From positions 992,001-1,056,000 of the forward strand of contig NC_080570.1 of assembly GCF_030247185.1 (NCBI RefSeq): a stretch of DNA of 64,000 bases, given 5' to 3'. Shown piece by piece: positions 40,716-54,266 of the stretch. This DNA is from Malaya genurostris (lineage: Eukaryota; Arthropoda; Insecta; Diptera; Culicidae). Under the pieces are notes generated by a model. It made no database searches. It was not told where the DNA came from and was given only the letters and a program-made list of their open reading frames with translations. How positions within the stretch are numbered: position 1 is the first letter of the stretch; each line of letters begins with the position of its first letter. Made by a program: the position numbers and the translations under genes.

Positions 40716-43700
40716 AATTAAAAGATAAATTAAAAATTTAAAAGCGAACGACAAATGTTATTAATAAAAACCCACTAAGAGCTGCGTTGTTTTTTTGAAT
40801 TCCGATGTGATAAGTACACAGCTGGTACTATGATCGTACTGACACAAAGTATCCTTCCAGGTTGAGATTTAACCTCTTATGTTATGTTGAAACAAGTAGG
40901 TTTCAAGAATATTCATTCTATCTCTACATATCAACATTTTATGGATGTCGACAAAGCACACAACCCAACCCAGTCTCGGCTGTTTCGATTAACATTTCGG
41001 ACGACTTCGTGGCTCAGTGTACTTGAATTCGGCAGGCAATTTCACAATTTCTTTCAGCAAGTTCATTGACATTAGCCGTGTCGCGTATTGCAAAATATCA
41101 CAATGCGCGTGGGCCTCGTCGTTTAATATATGCTGAAAATCAACCATAGCACGCATACGTTAGCGGCAAGCGGTCGCTTCTGTTTTCTGTTAAGCACAAC
41201 TTGATCTTGAAACATGACTCTGCCGACCGACTGAACAACCGTGCAGTGAGTTTATTCGATACCAACTACTTTTTTTCAGAACGTTGGTGTTAGAAAAAGA
41301 TAAAATACAAAATACTACTACTAATGTTATCATTTCACTCGAATTTGACTTAATGCCGGCAAAGTTTTCCCGCCGTACGCTCTTATTTTGAACATGCCAA
41401 CATCACACCCAGGCGCGAAGCCGCCTTGGTGAAATGGTAATTGTGGGAAAGAGAAAGAGAGAAATTGCTGAAGAAATTGTTTTTGAGAACTTATGGGGTC
41501 GGAAAGTGGGTCAGTGGTCTCGTTTCTTCCTACGACTCTGGAATCTTCGACCGTCGCCTCAGTTCAGGATTGCAACTTCGAAGCCATTGTGTGGATGGGG
41601 TCGGTCGTTTATTACTAAACTTTTATACGCAGAAAATGTGGTTATGTGTCTGATATGTAATGAAAACTCACCCACCGGAAACAGGTTTGATCGCCGATTG
41701 CGGTGCATATAATGTAATACAAAGTAAAACTAATTGAATCCACTTATGCTCTCTCTGAGACATTATTTAATAGATTCGGTAGTAAAAGTAGAGCATAAGC
41801 GTGGAAGCACAACAAAAAAACAAATTTTGCGCAGTATTTCATTTGATATGAGGTTGGATTGTGCTGAGTCACTTCAGTGCTCTTCACATTGTTGGTGGCA
41901 TTCAACTGGAGTTTTGCATTGGCATTGACACAGTTTCTAGCCTATGGAATTTGTTTATGCGATCCGGTCGTCGTTGTGGTTAATGCTCGGTGTTTCGCCA
42001 GAGTCAAGAGTAACGAATGTTGAATAAAATCAAATTGAATGATAGTTCACATAGGGATTCCACTGAGGTTGTAGCTGGCATACTTGATGAATGAATGAAC
42101 GTTGTAGAAATTTATGCAATGTTTAAAAAAAAAACTTTAAACCCATTCGATACGCCCACTAGCCTAATTCAAGCCTGTCCTAAATTTAGCGGGGTGCAAG
42201 TTCCATGCCTCAGAAGTTAAAACCAAAGAAAAGGCTATAAGGCCATGCACGATCGGATGGAAAGGTGATCGCACCACATATTCTACCTCTAGGCCACCGA
42301 GTCGCTTTCGGCTCTAAGCTTGGAAATAAAGCGCAAAAAGTTGGCAGTATAAATAAACGCAAAGAAATGAAGAAAAAAAAACGTGACCGTCAGAAGGAAA
42401 AGTTGGTCAACATCAACAAAACGGAGAAGAAAGCATAATATTGACGAGCAGCCTGGGTCCGTCTGAGTAGAGGCTGCTCCACATTTTCCTGTATGGGGTT
42501 TTTACCAGTGGGTTCATACTTCATCGTTACAACAAGCTGCATTTGCAGCAAAGTCAAAAGACCGGCTATCGGAAAGCTAACCGATAAAGGTGGAGACGCG
42601 CTGTTTTTATTTCTAAACTTGTTTCTGATACTTTCCACCCAATGAAAGAAAAAGAATTTTGTTTTACTTCACCCGGTCCGAACTTCCTCGACATAATTTT
42701 TCTCATTTCTTCTTTATAGTTTCAGTTTACTTCTATCTGGTGCTGCATAAGGTGAGAGTTACACCATTCAGATTTGCCTGTCCCTTGGAGAAATTGTATA
42801 AGATTCCGGCAAATAGTATAATTTATTCACGTGTACCCTACTTCCCAGTTTCTTTTCCTACAGCAAAGGAACACGAATATACGCCTGCAGCATCCAGTCG
42901 TATGCGCAAAAGTTGGGCACCTACTCAAGACGAAGGAGAAGGCAAGAAGAAGGAAAAAAGAAATCAATTATGCAATTCAAGTACACCGGAATTCGAGGTC
43001 ACTGTCATTATAGGCGCGCGCTCGATCGGGCAATTTTAGCCTGTGTGTGGCGGTGCGTTTGTGTGTTTGTGTTCGGATCGAAGTGCTAGACAGGCTGCAA
43101 AGAAGTAGGTTGTAGGCGGTGAGGAAGACGCAACAAAAGTTGAAAAAGACCGCATCACTGACCAGAGATCGCTTCTTGGCGCTGCAGTTACGTGCAATGG
43201 ATTGACCGAATGGGCCGCTTACCAGGGTGTGTATGAGTCTGAAGCATTTGAAGTCATGACACTGATCTTAGTCACAGTCGGTAATGGTAATGATGTGTAG
43301 TGACTGTATTGTGCCGAGTTTAATCGACTTCAGTACCTTATAAAACTATGGCGACCTTTTTGCTCGATATATGATTCGTGATAAATAATATTAGTCATTT
43401 TTTTACGACGTTAGGCATCAAATTTATTGTCATTTCAAAGTTATTATAATTTGATAACTATTATGTTACAATAGTATTTTCTTTTTATATATAAAAAAAA
43501 GTCAAAAAATTATAAATGTATGTTTTAGGGACAACATAAGATTTCAAACGGGGAACGTGCCACTTGAGCCAATTAGTTCTATCAGCTGGGGTATAAGCAA
43601 CATTTACGAGGCACCCTAGATAATCAACTCCAGCAAAATATTGAGCCGCACGCTAAGTGATACAGTGAAAACAGACGTAATTTTCCCATGTTAGGGGCGG

Positions 43701-44150
43701 CTCAAAACAGCATCCAAAATGGACAAGCGGGAATTTCATCAGCTATTCCCAATTAGTATGGAATTTGAATAAACAGAATGATTTAAGATAACATTTTTTA
43801 AATATATTCCATAATCCATACACATTTTCAAGCAGGCTTTTCCGGGGTTTCTGGAATAGGAAATGGAGAATTGGAATAGCTGATCCCGTATCGAAAAACT
43901 CAAATTAAAAAAGGTCATAAATTTTTCAAAGTCTACGGAAGCCGCTACTAAAATTTTCGCACTTTAATTTCTATGTATCAAATTGGTACAATTCTTAATG
44001 GTAGTATACAAGGTTCCAATATAGGAATATGAGCCTGTCAAAGCTACTTGAACTTATTTGTGTATGCTTGTGTGGGTTGGTTGTCTAAGGTGAAACTTAT
44101 CGCGTTTGGTGTGAAACAAAATTTTGTATGTAAGAAACATTTCGCTCTTT
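40716..44150. other. Gene-free DNA
   Basis: No recognised coding region. The block 42960-43260 is GC-richer (GCGCGCGCTCGATCGG, GTGTGTGGCGGTGCG) and might be a promoter or 5' UTR of an unidentified transcript. A 29-bp word at 43552-43580 is shared with the MITE at 35.3-36.2 kb. Confidence 0.5.
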
Positions 44151-44154
44151 TTAG

Positions 44155-44650
44155 TCATGTATGTTAAGCAACCAGACAGGACACGGCAACAAAATCCAGT
44201 GACCGAAAGACAAGCTCGGAAGTTGTATGATAAGGTTCTTACAGATGAATGCATCCTAATGGATGGCAAAAGTACCGGAAAAAGCTTCCCAGATAAACGT
44301 TTAGGTGAACGTTTTAGTTCAAATTCTTGTTTGCTTATCAAATCACAAGAAAGCTTATGATCTGGAAACGTATTTGCAGCTGTGGCCAAAATCCCAGATT
44401 TTCGTGGAAAAGAAAAAATAAGCTCTTGCAGGAGTGCCTGAAAATGCATATTCTTGTATATATTGAAGCTCACAATAGATCTATAAAGTTTTGGCCTGAT
44501 TGGCTAGCTGTCACTATAGCGGAGATGTGCTACAGTGAATCAATCTACCCTACTGCCCACGATTTCGTCCGATGGAGGAATATTGGGCAATTGTGAAACA
44601 GATGCTGAAGAAAAGTAGAAAGGTTATTCGGCATGCAACAAAGGTGTAGA
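44155..44650 (+). pseudogene. Mariner-type transposase relic
   Basis: Plus-strand fragments read VKQPDRTRQQNPVTERQ, ARKLYDKVLTDECILMD (first catalytic Asp region, with the usual MDDETYVK changed to MDGKSTGKS), then in a second frame MIWKRICSCGQ and FWPDWLA, then in a third frame RFRPMEEYWAIVKQML (Glu region). The helix-turn-helix N-terminus is missing. There are at least two frameshifts and about 30 residues are deleted. No terminal repeats were found. It is related to the copies at 9 and 15 kb but much older. Confidence 0.8.
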
Positions 44651-44651
44651 G

Positions 44652-45290
44652 ATTTTGGAACAGTATTCCAAAATAAAATTAATGTTATTCGAAAAATAGT
44701 TTGAGATTTCATCAAAACCAAATCGGATTCGAATTTGAGTACTATATCGTTATTTCGTTGACATGGTTCGGACTTAAATCACTTTTTCTGGAATCCAGAC
44801 ATTAATTAACTTAAACTGTAAAGTTTATGAAAATTCTTTCTTAAAATTAAATTTCTATAGTTTTCACTCAAGTGATTCAGATTCAAATCTAGATTCGTGA
44901 AAATCTGTTCTACCATTTCCGAGAAAGTCGATTGCATTTTTTTCACACATTTTCAGCTATATGCTGGTTCGGCTCTGTTATTTATACTTTATTATATTCT
45001 ATTATATTATATTATATTATATTATATTATATTATATTATATTATATTATATTGTTTTATATTATATTATATCGTGTTATAAAATATAATATTACGTTAT
45101 ATTTCTCAAACAAACCATCAGGTGGGTTCAAGCATGTAAATCGAGATGCTTCATTCATGAACTGGACATTATAGTTAAGAGAGCATATTAATCCAGAGGA
45201 CTGCGTGTAAGTGTCTCTGCTTATAGGTCTGTCCAACCTCTTTCTCTCGCTCTTCGGTAGTAACCATAGTCAGAAGGTGAGTCATATCAT
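44652..45290. other. Spacer with a pentanucleotide microsatellite
   Basis: Nothing was recognised apart from the (ATATT)n tract described separately. Confidence 0.6.
44991..45072. repeat. (ATATT)n microsatellite
   Basis: About 16 units of a TATAT/ATATT pentanucleotide over 82 bp with one or two variant units. The Tyr-Ile-Leu-rich frames across it are artefacts. Confidence 0.9.
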
Positions 45291-45293
45291 ATC

Positions 45294-46209
45294 ATACCCG
45301 ATCAGATGCTAATAACAGAATTATAACAACTGGAGTAATTTATTTCAGAAATATTTTGTAGCAAATTTTGAAATGTTTCTGGCTGGTAAGCTGTTAAAAT
45401 AACCAACATTATAACAAAAAAGACGGGGCGGGAACAAAATCGTAACAGATTTTGATACGTTCGTATCATAATTATTATTGAATTTGATATAACTACAGAA
45501 GTCCGAAAGCAGAAATTTATAACCATAGTTGTAATAAATTACATAGAAAAATCAACACAGAAAAACTATATCACAGCCAACTGTTAGGATCGTTACAATC
45601 CTAAATTGTTGAATAATTGTTTTTTTTTTTAATGAATAATTTATTTAGTGATCTGGTATCTTCTTTTAGTTCTTTGAAATTCTGATCATTGTACTTCGAT
45701 ATAAAGCAACGGAAAAACTCTTTTTTTTTCAATTAATGAACTTTATCATGAGTCTTGCAAATGAAAATAAAACATCATAACTGATTTTGTTATTGTATTG
45801 TTATCATAAATTTTAACTTTCAACTGTTTTCATTTGTTAAATATCTCAAAATAACACAAATTGTTATACATATCAACTGTTGATATACTTGTGTTATGAT
45901 TTTGTTATGTGCATCTGATCGGGTATCCGAAAGAAGAAACCAGATCACTAAATTAATTATTCATTTAATAAATAAATAATAAATAAATCAGTCAACAATT
46001 TTGGATTGAAACGATGCTAAAAGTTGGCTGCGATATAATTTTTCTGGGTTAAATTTGCTCAAAATCTGTTACGATTTTGTTCCTGCTAGAGTCTTTTTTG
46101 TTATTCTAACAGCTTACCAGCCAAAAATATTTCAAAATTTGTTACAAAATATTTTTGAAATAAATTGCTCCAGTTGTTATAATTCTGTTATTACCATCTG
46201 ATCGGGTAT
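45294..46209. mobile_element. Long palindromic (foldback/MITE-like) element
   Basis: Both ends carry the exact inverted 15-mer ATACCCGATCAGATG. The inverted similarity extends inward: 45294-45455 pairs with 46058-46209 (AACTGGAG..., GGCTGGTAAGCTGTTA), and 45540-45660 with 45925-46050 (GTGATCTGGTATCTTCTT). A third copy of the terminus (GCATCTGATCGGGTAT) ends at 45926, so one element may have inserted into or duplicated within another. No transposase and no clear target duplication were seen. Confidence 0.75.
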
Positions 46210-46261
46210 CGGGGCTACAGTAAATCTACCTGTATCAACTTGGTGCAAATTAAGTGAGATG

Positions 46262-46415
46262 CAGATTTCTTAGCGAATTATGTTGATCCACGAGGTGGCA
46301 TTAGGAGTCTAACACAATCTTTTAATGTAATGATGAGCCGAAGGCGAAACGTATAACAACTAAAAACAGTCATGTTCACTTGAGCACAAACTGGTACCAA
46401 GACCTAAATGACCAC
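46262..46415 (+). repeat. Decayed retrozyme/hammerhead relic
   Basis: It contains CTTAGCGAATTATGTTGA, then ATGATGAG-CCGAAGG-CGAAACG, then the downstream words TCATGTTCACTTGAGCACAAA and GACCTAAATGACC. The array unit at 34 kb has GTTATGTGCCCTAGCACAAAA and CCCCTAAATGACC in the same order. The first core base is changed (CTGATGA to ATGATGA) and no GTC cleavage triplet faces it, so it should not cleave. Confidence 0.6.
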
Positions 46416-49400
46416 TATATGTTCGATGCTAAGTAAGTGAGATAAATTTCAAACACTGTAACAACTGTAAGTTATAAATATCGCTCGGAAAATTCATTAA
46501 ATCAAATCAAATTGAATAAACACATAGAGAGAAGGTAGTAAAAACAGAATTCTAATAAAAAGTTGCATATGAAAAAAACGGATCTAAAGTTCTGATAAAT
46601 TAATTGTTTTGATACTTGTCCCAAACGAGAAGCCGAAAATGTTTGCCTCTCCGATTCTAATAACTTCTTCATCACATGACGTCATTCTAATCTGTTCCTC
46701 TGTGCTGTGGGAAAAAGATTCGTTCGAGTTAACGTCCAACAACCGGAGCTAATGGTTCTTTTCTCGTACAATGTTTCGCAGCTTACTGACTGAGCACTCG
46801 GCTCAAGGAATTTTCTATTCGCCAAATAAAAAATTGTCTGACATTTTTGACTTTGACTCACCCCGATCACTTCAACTCTGTATGCTATTTTCCTGTCCAT
46901 TGAAACGGTTAAGCAGGAAAGGTGACTCGCAGATTTGAAATGCACGCTTGATATCTGATCGGGATGTCTGGTCGATGCACCAGCAAATTCAGTCTGTTTT
47001 TTCGTGCACTCGACACTATGCTATCATTGTTTCGAATTGCTAGTCGTAAAGTGTTTATGACTCTCCGGTTTGATGATTATACTTCCTAAGATTTCGAAGA
47101 AAAAAATCGTTCTGTTTTTAGATGCGGACGGAACAAGTCCATGATAATTTAAGTGCAGTAAAATATTAATATAATCATCAATTCCATCGAAAAATTCATG
47201 CATTGCACATTATAACTTCCTCCGAAATTCAAATTATTTCAGTTAAAAATGAAATCGGTTCGACCTCGAGACCGTCTCCATGAACCGTAGATAAACGATC
47301 TGTTATCTTGGCCTCCTCGTCAAATAGTATGCTCTAATTCGAATCATTTCATGGCAGTCCAAACTGACGTATGATAGCGGCGGACGCATTCGAAATAATT
47401 GGTGCCATAGGCTAGAGAGTGCGCGAAAAATTTTGGCTTTTGATTCCTGTTCGCTCTCAGGGTCAGTGTCCAGTAACAAGTATACCTCCGCCTCGCCGCA
47501 CTGGTTTGTATCCAACCTATTTATCAATGTTGCTAGACGTTAATGCTGATGTGTCTTAAAATCGTTTTGGAAATTTACCTCTCTTAGCGTCAATGCCGAT
47601 GAATTGAATGAACGCAGATTCGGTCACAAAAAGTGTCATCATGGTGTCGCTAATAAAGTCAGTAATCTTATATGACGCAGTATAGTGGTAGTGTTCAACA
47701 AATAATTAATCTGAATTGATTTCAGGGAGAAGGATATGTGCAATATTTATAAAGTAATAAAGTAAAAAAAATTTCAAAATTTTGAACACTAAATATCTAT
47801 GATAAAACGTTCAGATACGAATAAACAAAATATACAGTTTAGGCATAATAACTTTTATACTTGCGTTAAAATTTATATAAACAGAACTGGAGAGCAAGGC
47901 TTCGAATTACACAGATAGCAGAGCATCTGACAGGTTTCAATCCCCCTTATTATGAATAACGACGTATTGATTTTTCGATCGAATCCTAGGTACCTTTGAT
48001 TTTGCTAGAGCACGCTAACATTAATTCCCGAAAAAACTGATGAGAGAAAAAAATATTCCGCGTTGGACGCATACGCCTACTATGATCCTTCTTTTCTTCT
48101 AGTAAGTTAGTAAGAGTGAGATCTGATGTCTCTGTTCGATAGATTGAGTTTAAGGGTATGATGAAAAAAGGTGCATTCGTTTCGAGTTTTCATGTCGCTA
48201 TAATAGCATTTTCGCACAATTTTCGAATTATTTTTTCTGTAGTATTCCTTCTGAGAGCCGAAGTAACCGTATTGTATTCGATTTCATTACAATTCGTTAA
48301 CTAAAGTAAAATAATAAATTGATATGGAGTACGGTAAAGGTCAATCAAATGTTTCTGATAACTGGTAAGGCGAAAACAAATTTGGACGTTCTGGATGGCG
48401 AAATTTGTTGAAGACGCTGAACTCGAAACTTTCCGAGTAGTGAAGCAATGAATGAAACGTTAACTCAACCCCAACTAAGTTTCAAGCGGGCATTGGAAGA
48501 ATTAATATGAAATAAGCAAATTTTCACCAAAGCTACCCGAGTCCGAATTCTGGTTCCATAGTTGTAGGTCGGTGAGTGTTTGCAGTCAGACGCACATATA
48601 AATCCTTTTTAATCAATTTAAACTGTTAACTGATTCTGTAATAAAGAGGTATCAGTTATAAAACCTACTGTTAAATCTCAATTTCAGATTATAAGTAAGC
48701 TAAAGTGTAATAATATGACCCCCATAAGAAAACATTGAAATATTTCTAAATGCTTTAATATATATTACTCGAAAATGTAAGAATCATACAAAGGTCAAAG
48801 GGCTTTTTTTCAAAAAAAATCACAGAAATATGCACGTTTTTATGAGTAAATAAGTTAGTTTGTTTAAAATTAAAAGGGGATTTCCAAAACAAGCCAAACA
48901 ATTGGCATTGATATTCATGCCTTATTAATTCGCGACTGATCATACAAATACATAAAATTATGCAGAATCAACCAACCATTTACCTAAATTATGCAAATAA
49001 AAGCTATGTTAAATATATAAATATGAATATATGATTTTTATGGAAAGAGCATTACAAAAGTACGTGTGCCTCTTGCAGCGATCATTTAAGCATAAATACC
49101 GGTCGCATCTGTTGCGATCATCTACCTGTTACGATCTCTACAGGTCTGCAATTTCTCTCTTTACGATCGGTGAGAAATGTTCTCTTTCTTTGAGTTCTCT
49201 TGATAATAACTCACTCTCTCGATATTGTTCCACGTGCTCCTTTCGCGTTTGCTCATTCCAACTGGTGCAGTGCACACGCACTGGCTGCGATCTTTCCTCG
49301 ATCGCATGCCGTATTCACGGTAGTATAGGTGATGATCGCACATGGTTTTGACCTTCCCCTTTGCAATCACTCACTCTCACAGTAAGTTCAGGTATTGTTG

Positions 49401-49476
49401 CTCTCCATCTCAGGATTACTCTCATTCACCCCCACCTTAGATCACAAGACTTTTGCATTTCTCTAGGTGCCGGGCC
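46416..49476. other. Upstream region of CYP18A1 without a recognised gene
   Basis: Mostly AT-rich. The block 47280-47530 is GC-richer and open on the minus strand for 74 codons, but I do not recognise a product. Sequence near 48100-48310 shares short words with 39660-39710 and 60460-60550, suggesting an old repeat. From 49030 on the sequence is rich in GATC words and likely includes the CYP18A1 promoter. Confidence 0.5.
49264..49276. promoter_or_regulatory. Weak ecdysone-response-like palindrome upstream of CYP18A1
   Basis: GGTGCAGTGCACA is an inverted repeat with a one-base spacer. It resembles the EcR/USP site layout but departs from the GGTTCA half-site. It lies about 210 bp upstream of the TATA-like box. 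A CACGTG E-box is at 49231-49236. CYP18A1 is known to be induced by ecdysteroids in other insects. Binding here is inference. Confidence 0.25.
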
Positions 49477-49483
49477 TATAAAA
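49477..49483 (+). promoter_or_regulatory. Candidate TATA box of CYP18A1
   Basis: TATAAAA in the context GGCCTATAAAAGTAG lies 308 bp upstream of the ATG. This predicts transcription from about 49507-49512 and a 5' UTR of about 280 nt if unspliced. GC-rich flanks on the left favour a real box. Confidence 0.5.
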
Positions 49484-49791
49484 GTAGCAAGGACATATAA
49501 CTCTACTATAGTTGTGCTTTTTATCGCCGACGCCGACTGTTTCAATTGTTCCGTAACGTTCGTGCGAGTGAGTCGTGTTGAATCCCATCTTCTTGTGTTG
49601 TGCAGTTTTCAAGCACTGTGTGTTCTGTTGGTAGTTTTGAGCTTCATCTTCAGTTTGGTGACTTGATCTCAGCAGTAGACTTTAGAGTATTGTTAGATAA
49701 ACCGTTATTATATGCAAGAACGAAAGGTTCAACTTGAACAATTGAAGATCCGTCATTGATCGAGGTCCATAGTTTGAATTATTCGAGCAAA

Positions 49792-52700
49792 ATGTTCCTT
49801 GATACGTACCTGTTAAGTGTGGTGCAGCAAGAATTCTTTGACGCATCCAAAGCGCGAAGTACGCTTTTGGTGTTTTGCTGCACTTTATCCTGTGTTTTAT
49901 TTCTGCAATGGCTTTACCGACTGGTTTGCCAAATCAAAAAGCTTCCACCCGGGCCATGGGGGGTACCGATTTTCGGGTATCTCACCTTCATTGGTCACGA
50001 GAAACACACGCAGTATATGAAACTGGCACGCAAATATGGCTCGTTGTTCAGTGCCAAACTAGGCGCACAACTAACGGTGGTGATCAGTGATTACAAAATC
50101 ATTCGGGAGGCATTCAAGACGGAAGATTTCACCGGGCGGCCACACTCACCGTTGTTAAAGACACTCGGTGGTTTTGGTGAGTATGGTGATTTTGTGCAGT
50201 GATAGTTATAAGAGAACAATTCTGGTGACTTGTGCGAATGTGAAGAGAGTAAAGTCCACACTATTCTTTGGTTTTCTATTTCTGTTCCATTACTGGTGAA
50301 TCAAATATTTTCTCATACCGACAGTGGCGAATATATTTTTTCCATGATATTTTCTGCATGCAAGTGTCATATTACGTCCTCCTTTTCACAAGTGCGAAAT
50401 AAAGGAAGCGCGTCACTTTGTCATTTTACGCCACGTAAAGTTGAGTCACCCTCGGAGTATCCCTCCCTGCATTTTTTTTGCCAGTGCTATAAACTCGATT
50501 ATGTCACGGTATGACTGTAAATAAATATCAACAACCACGGCGACGATGTTGCGATTGCGATTACTTTTTGTCATGGGTGCTTAAAAATAAACAAAACTCG
50601 GACCGTTGCGGAGCACAGTCTTCAGAGTGGCGATGGGGTTCAATTATGTACTCAAAATATTTGCAATAATTTCCACGTTAAGAAATGTAAACATTGAAAC
50701 TCAATATAATATAATTACGAACTATAGTTTCGCAATGCTGTTGTCTGTTTCATATTCTCTACGATATGGTACTAGTATTAAGTATTTAATGAATAAAGTA
50801 GTATTTACTGTTGAGTTTAGATTTACAGTTTTTGATCGCATTCAAATGTAAAAGTATAACTGAAATGTACTCCGTGTTCCGGTGTTTAGCGCGTGTTTAA
50901 TTGCAATTTGAATCTGCTAGCGAAACGCAATATGACTCTTACGTTACCTTTTCGTCATCAGGCAACACCCATTTGTAGCAACTTTGTTGCTGAAATAATA
51001 CCGCTATATTTGTTTGCTGAGCTGGAAGTGGAGAGGAAGTTCGTAGCTGTTCTGAAATTTACTTTAAACCTGCATAAGCACAATATCCTATTTCACTGTT
51101 GCGTCTAGTGCATTACTCCTTGATAAACTGTTGACGTCAGTCGCTGTACGGGATAACGACCCAGTAAACTGATCGACTTAAAGAAGAGCACTGCTTCTGT
51201 TTCAAAAAAAAATCTTGCAGTTGTTCTACGGTCAGTTGTTGAATTTACACGTATTTATTCTTTTTCGGTTGCATTAAATAGTCCTAGAAAATGGGGTCGG
51301 TTTTTGGTAAGCTAGCAATCATACTACCGACGAACCAGAAACAAAGTATTTGAGTTTGGACTGGTTACGTAAGCTGTGCCTTTACCTCTCACTGCTGCTC
51401 TGCGCGTACCACTTGGGACTGCAGCGCCACACCCGATAGCGTCACTGCACTGCCGCAACAGCAACGGCAGTCGTGGATCTGAAGTCATTGCACTTTGCGA
51501 ACGATGCGGTCCCAGGCTGGCCTTGAGATTTCCCGCCAACAGCATGTATTCATGCCGACACTTCGACACAACCGCATGGTCCGATACTTTGGTGGCAAGG
51601 ATGGTGAATAAAAACTAAACAGGAAGGTATATGTATCGGGACCCCGGAGACGGCTTTCATGTTTTGGCTCGTTATACGATCTAAGAATTCGTAGGTCTGA
51701 CTGAGAGTGTATGTGATGTGTGTGTGATTTATCTTTATCTTTTAAACATACTTTTTTAGATGCTTCGAAGAAACCACTTTTTACAAAAATATTTCTTATT
51801 CACTGCATCCACAGGTATCATCAACAGTGAAGGTCAACTGTGGAAAGATCAACGTAGATTTTTACATGAAAAACTTCGAAACTTTGGTATGACAGTTCTT
51901 GGAAACAGAAAGCATCTTATGGAACATAGAATCATGGTGAGTAGGGTATTTTGTATTACTATTGTTTTTTTTCACATTTTATACTTTTAAGAAATAGCGA
52001 CAATTTTGAATTTTTTATAATATAGTACTCTAAACTAATCATTGGTTCGTTGATTTTTTTTTGTTATCATCAGACGGAAGTCGCCGAACTGTTGGCAGCA
52101 TTAAATGAGGTCGGCAGCCAGTCTACAGACCTGAGCAAATATCTTTCCGTATCGGTGAGCAACGTGATCTGCAATATCATCATGTCGGTGCGTTTCTCTC
52201 TAGAGGACCCGAAATTCAAGCGCTTCAATTGGTTAATCGAGGAAGGAATGCGTCTTTTTGGTGAAATCCACACTATCGATTATATTCCTCAAATTCAGTA
52301 CCTTCCTGGCAATATCAATGCGAAAAATAAGATCGCAAAGAACCGACAGGAGATGTTCGACTTTTATCGGGAGGTGATAGATGAACACAAGAAATCGTTC
52401 GATGCCAGTCACATCCGAGACATCCTGGATGCCTATTTAGACGAGATCCAAAAGGCCAAAGCAGAGGGACGTGATGCGCTACTGTTTGAAGGAAAAGATC
52501 ATGGTGCGAAAGATACAAATCCAAATTAATATAAAAACACAACCTTAATAGTGTGTATCTTCCTATTTTTTTCTAAATTTCTTATCCATTAGAAATCCAA
52601 ATGATGCAGGTGATTGCCGATCTCTTCTCGGCGGGTATGGAAACGATTAAAACCACTCTGCTGTGGTTAAACGTATTTATGCTGCGCCACCCGGATGCGA

Positions 52701-54266
52701 TGAAACGAGTTCAGGACGAACTAGATCAGGTAGTGGGTCGCAATCGTTTGCCGAAAATCGAAGATGTACCGTACCTGCCTATAACGGAAACCACCATACT
52801 GGAAGTAATGCGCATATCCAGCATCGTACCATTGGCCACAACGCACTCTCCTAAAAGGTAAAAACCACTTTTTTTTCTTTTCTTGTTTCCATACTGATAA
52901 GAGATGCATTTCTTGATGTTGTCGCAAAGGCCACGGTTGTCAATCACTCGGAGTAGCTAGTTTGGCACAGAAAACAGGGAATCCTCTCACGATCCAATTG
53001 TCAAGGAGATTGTCCCCTCCATGGTTAAGGGAGACGCTCAGAGAAATAGTGAGAGAACACGCCAAGAACGATTTGTAACACACTCATACCAACATACGCG
53101 CCATAGGTGGGTCCGATGAATGAAGCTACTCATTCCGGGTCGGCTGATGTCTGGTCTGTATGGTATGGTGTTGTACTTTCCATAGTCCGGTTCTGAACGA
53201 CCGCCTTTTTGCGCTATCGTTTCCTCTTTGTCTACCTCCTTGGCATGGTCCGATCGAGTGATTTAACGGGAATTCTTGTAAAGAACTACGAAATACTGAC
53301 CGTTTTTTATGTGTTGGCGGCGTGTCCCATCTTGCTACTGATCGGGCCGGACCCCACTGGAAGAACGATGTAAAAGATGGGGAAAAAGCAACATTGCTGG
53401 GCGTTTGTTGTGATGATCGTTTAAGTGGAGAACGTTAGCTCTTTTTTTATTTTCCTCGATACAGCTGTTGGTAAAACTGGGGTTGTCGAGAAACCGGTCA
53501 ACGATAGTGAAAGTATTTCTTTCGCGATTCTTAGTCGGAACATGATCGTTCGTCGCTGAGTAAAGAATGAAAAAAAATGGAACATTGAAAAACCGATGGA
53601 GGCTTGTTTGCAAGAATAAATTCCCTTACTCCGGACTATACGGATGACATGAGCTTTTGCAGCAAATGTTTTGAAAATTATATTCTGCACTAGCAATTTA
53701 TTTCAGTTTCATGTGTAGACAAATTTCCTTTTTTTTTTTGGTTGGTCTACCACAATGCGTGTTGCGCATTATGCGACAGACAAGGCTAGAGAGCTAACTT
53801 GAATCATTATTTGCCATCTCATGATATTATTATATGTTTCTTTTTTTCTTTCTTTCTTTCAAATAGTGATGTCGTTATCAATGGTTATACAATCCCAGCC
53901 GGTTCATATGTGGTGCCGTTGATTAATAGTGTCCATATGGATCCAACTTTGTGGGATAAACCAGAAGAGTTTAACCCAAGCCGCTTTTTGGACGCTGAAG
54001 GTAAGGTTCACAAACCAGAATTCTTCATTCCATTCGGTGTTGGACGACGCCGATGTCTGGGAGACGTACTGGCTCGGATGGAGCTTTTCTTGTTTTTTGC
54101 TTCCATTATGCATACATTCACTATCGAACTACCAGAAGACGAACCAATGCCAAGCTTGAAAGGTATCATCGGTGTTACTATCAGTCCACAAGCCTTTCGG
54201 GTGAAACTGATTCCACGACCATTGAATGCTGACCTCGACAGAGTGCGCAACATTGGAGTTTATTAG
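49792..54266 (+). CDS. CYP18A1: Cytochrome P450 18A1, ecdysteroid 26-hydroxylase
   Basis: Five exons join in phase: 49792-50176, 51815-51936, 52074-52503, 52593-52857, 53867-54266, giving 533 residues. The start MFLDTYLL precedes an N-terminal ER anchor (about residues 23-45) and the LPPGPWGVP hinge (51-59). The I-helix AGMET is at 326-330, E383-VM-R386 is the K-helix ExxR, and FGVGRRRCLG is at 457-466 with haem ligand C464. All key P450 residues are present. Sequence and length match insect CYP18A1 closely (fly protein about 538 residues). The enzyme sits in the ER of hormone target tissues and oxidises 20-hydroxyecdysone at C-26, leading to ecdysonoic acid and ending the hormone pulse. Intron 1 (1.6 kb) and intron 4 (1.0 kb) are large. 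One donor is GTGCGA (52504). CYP306A1 lies convergent 1.7 kb downstream. Confidence 0.96.
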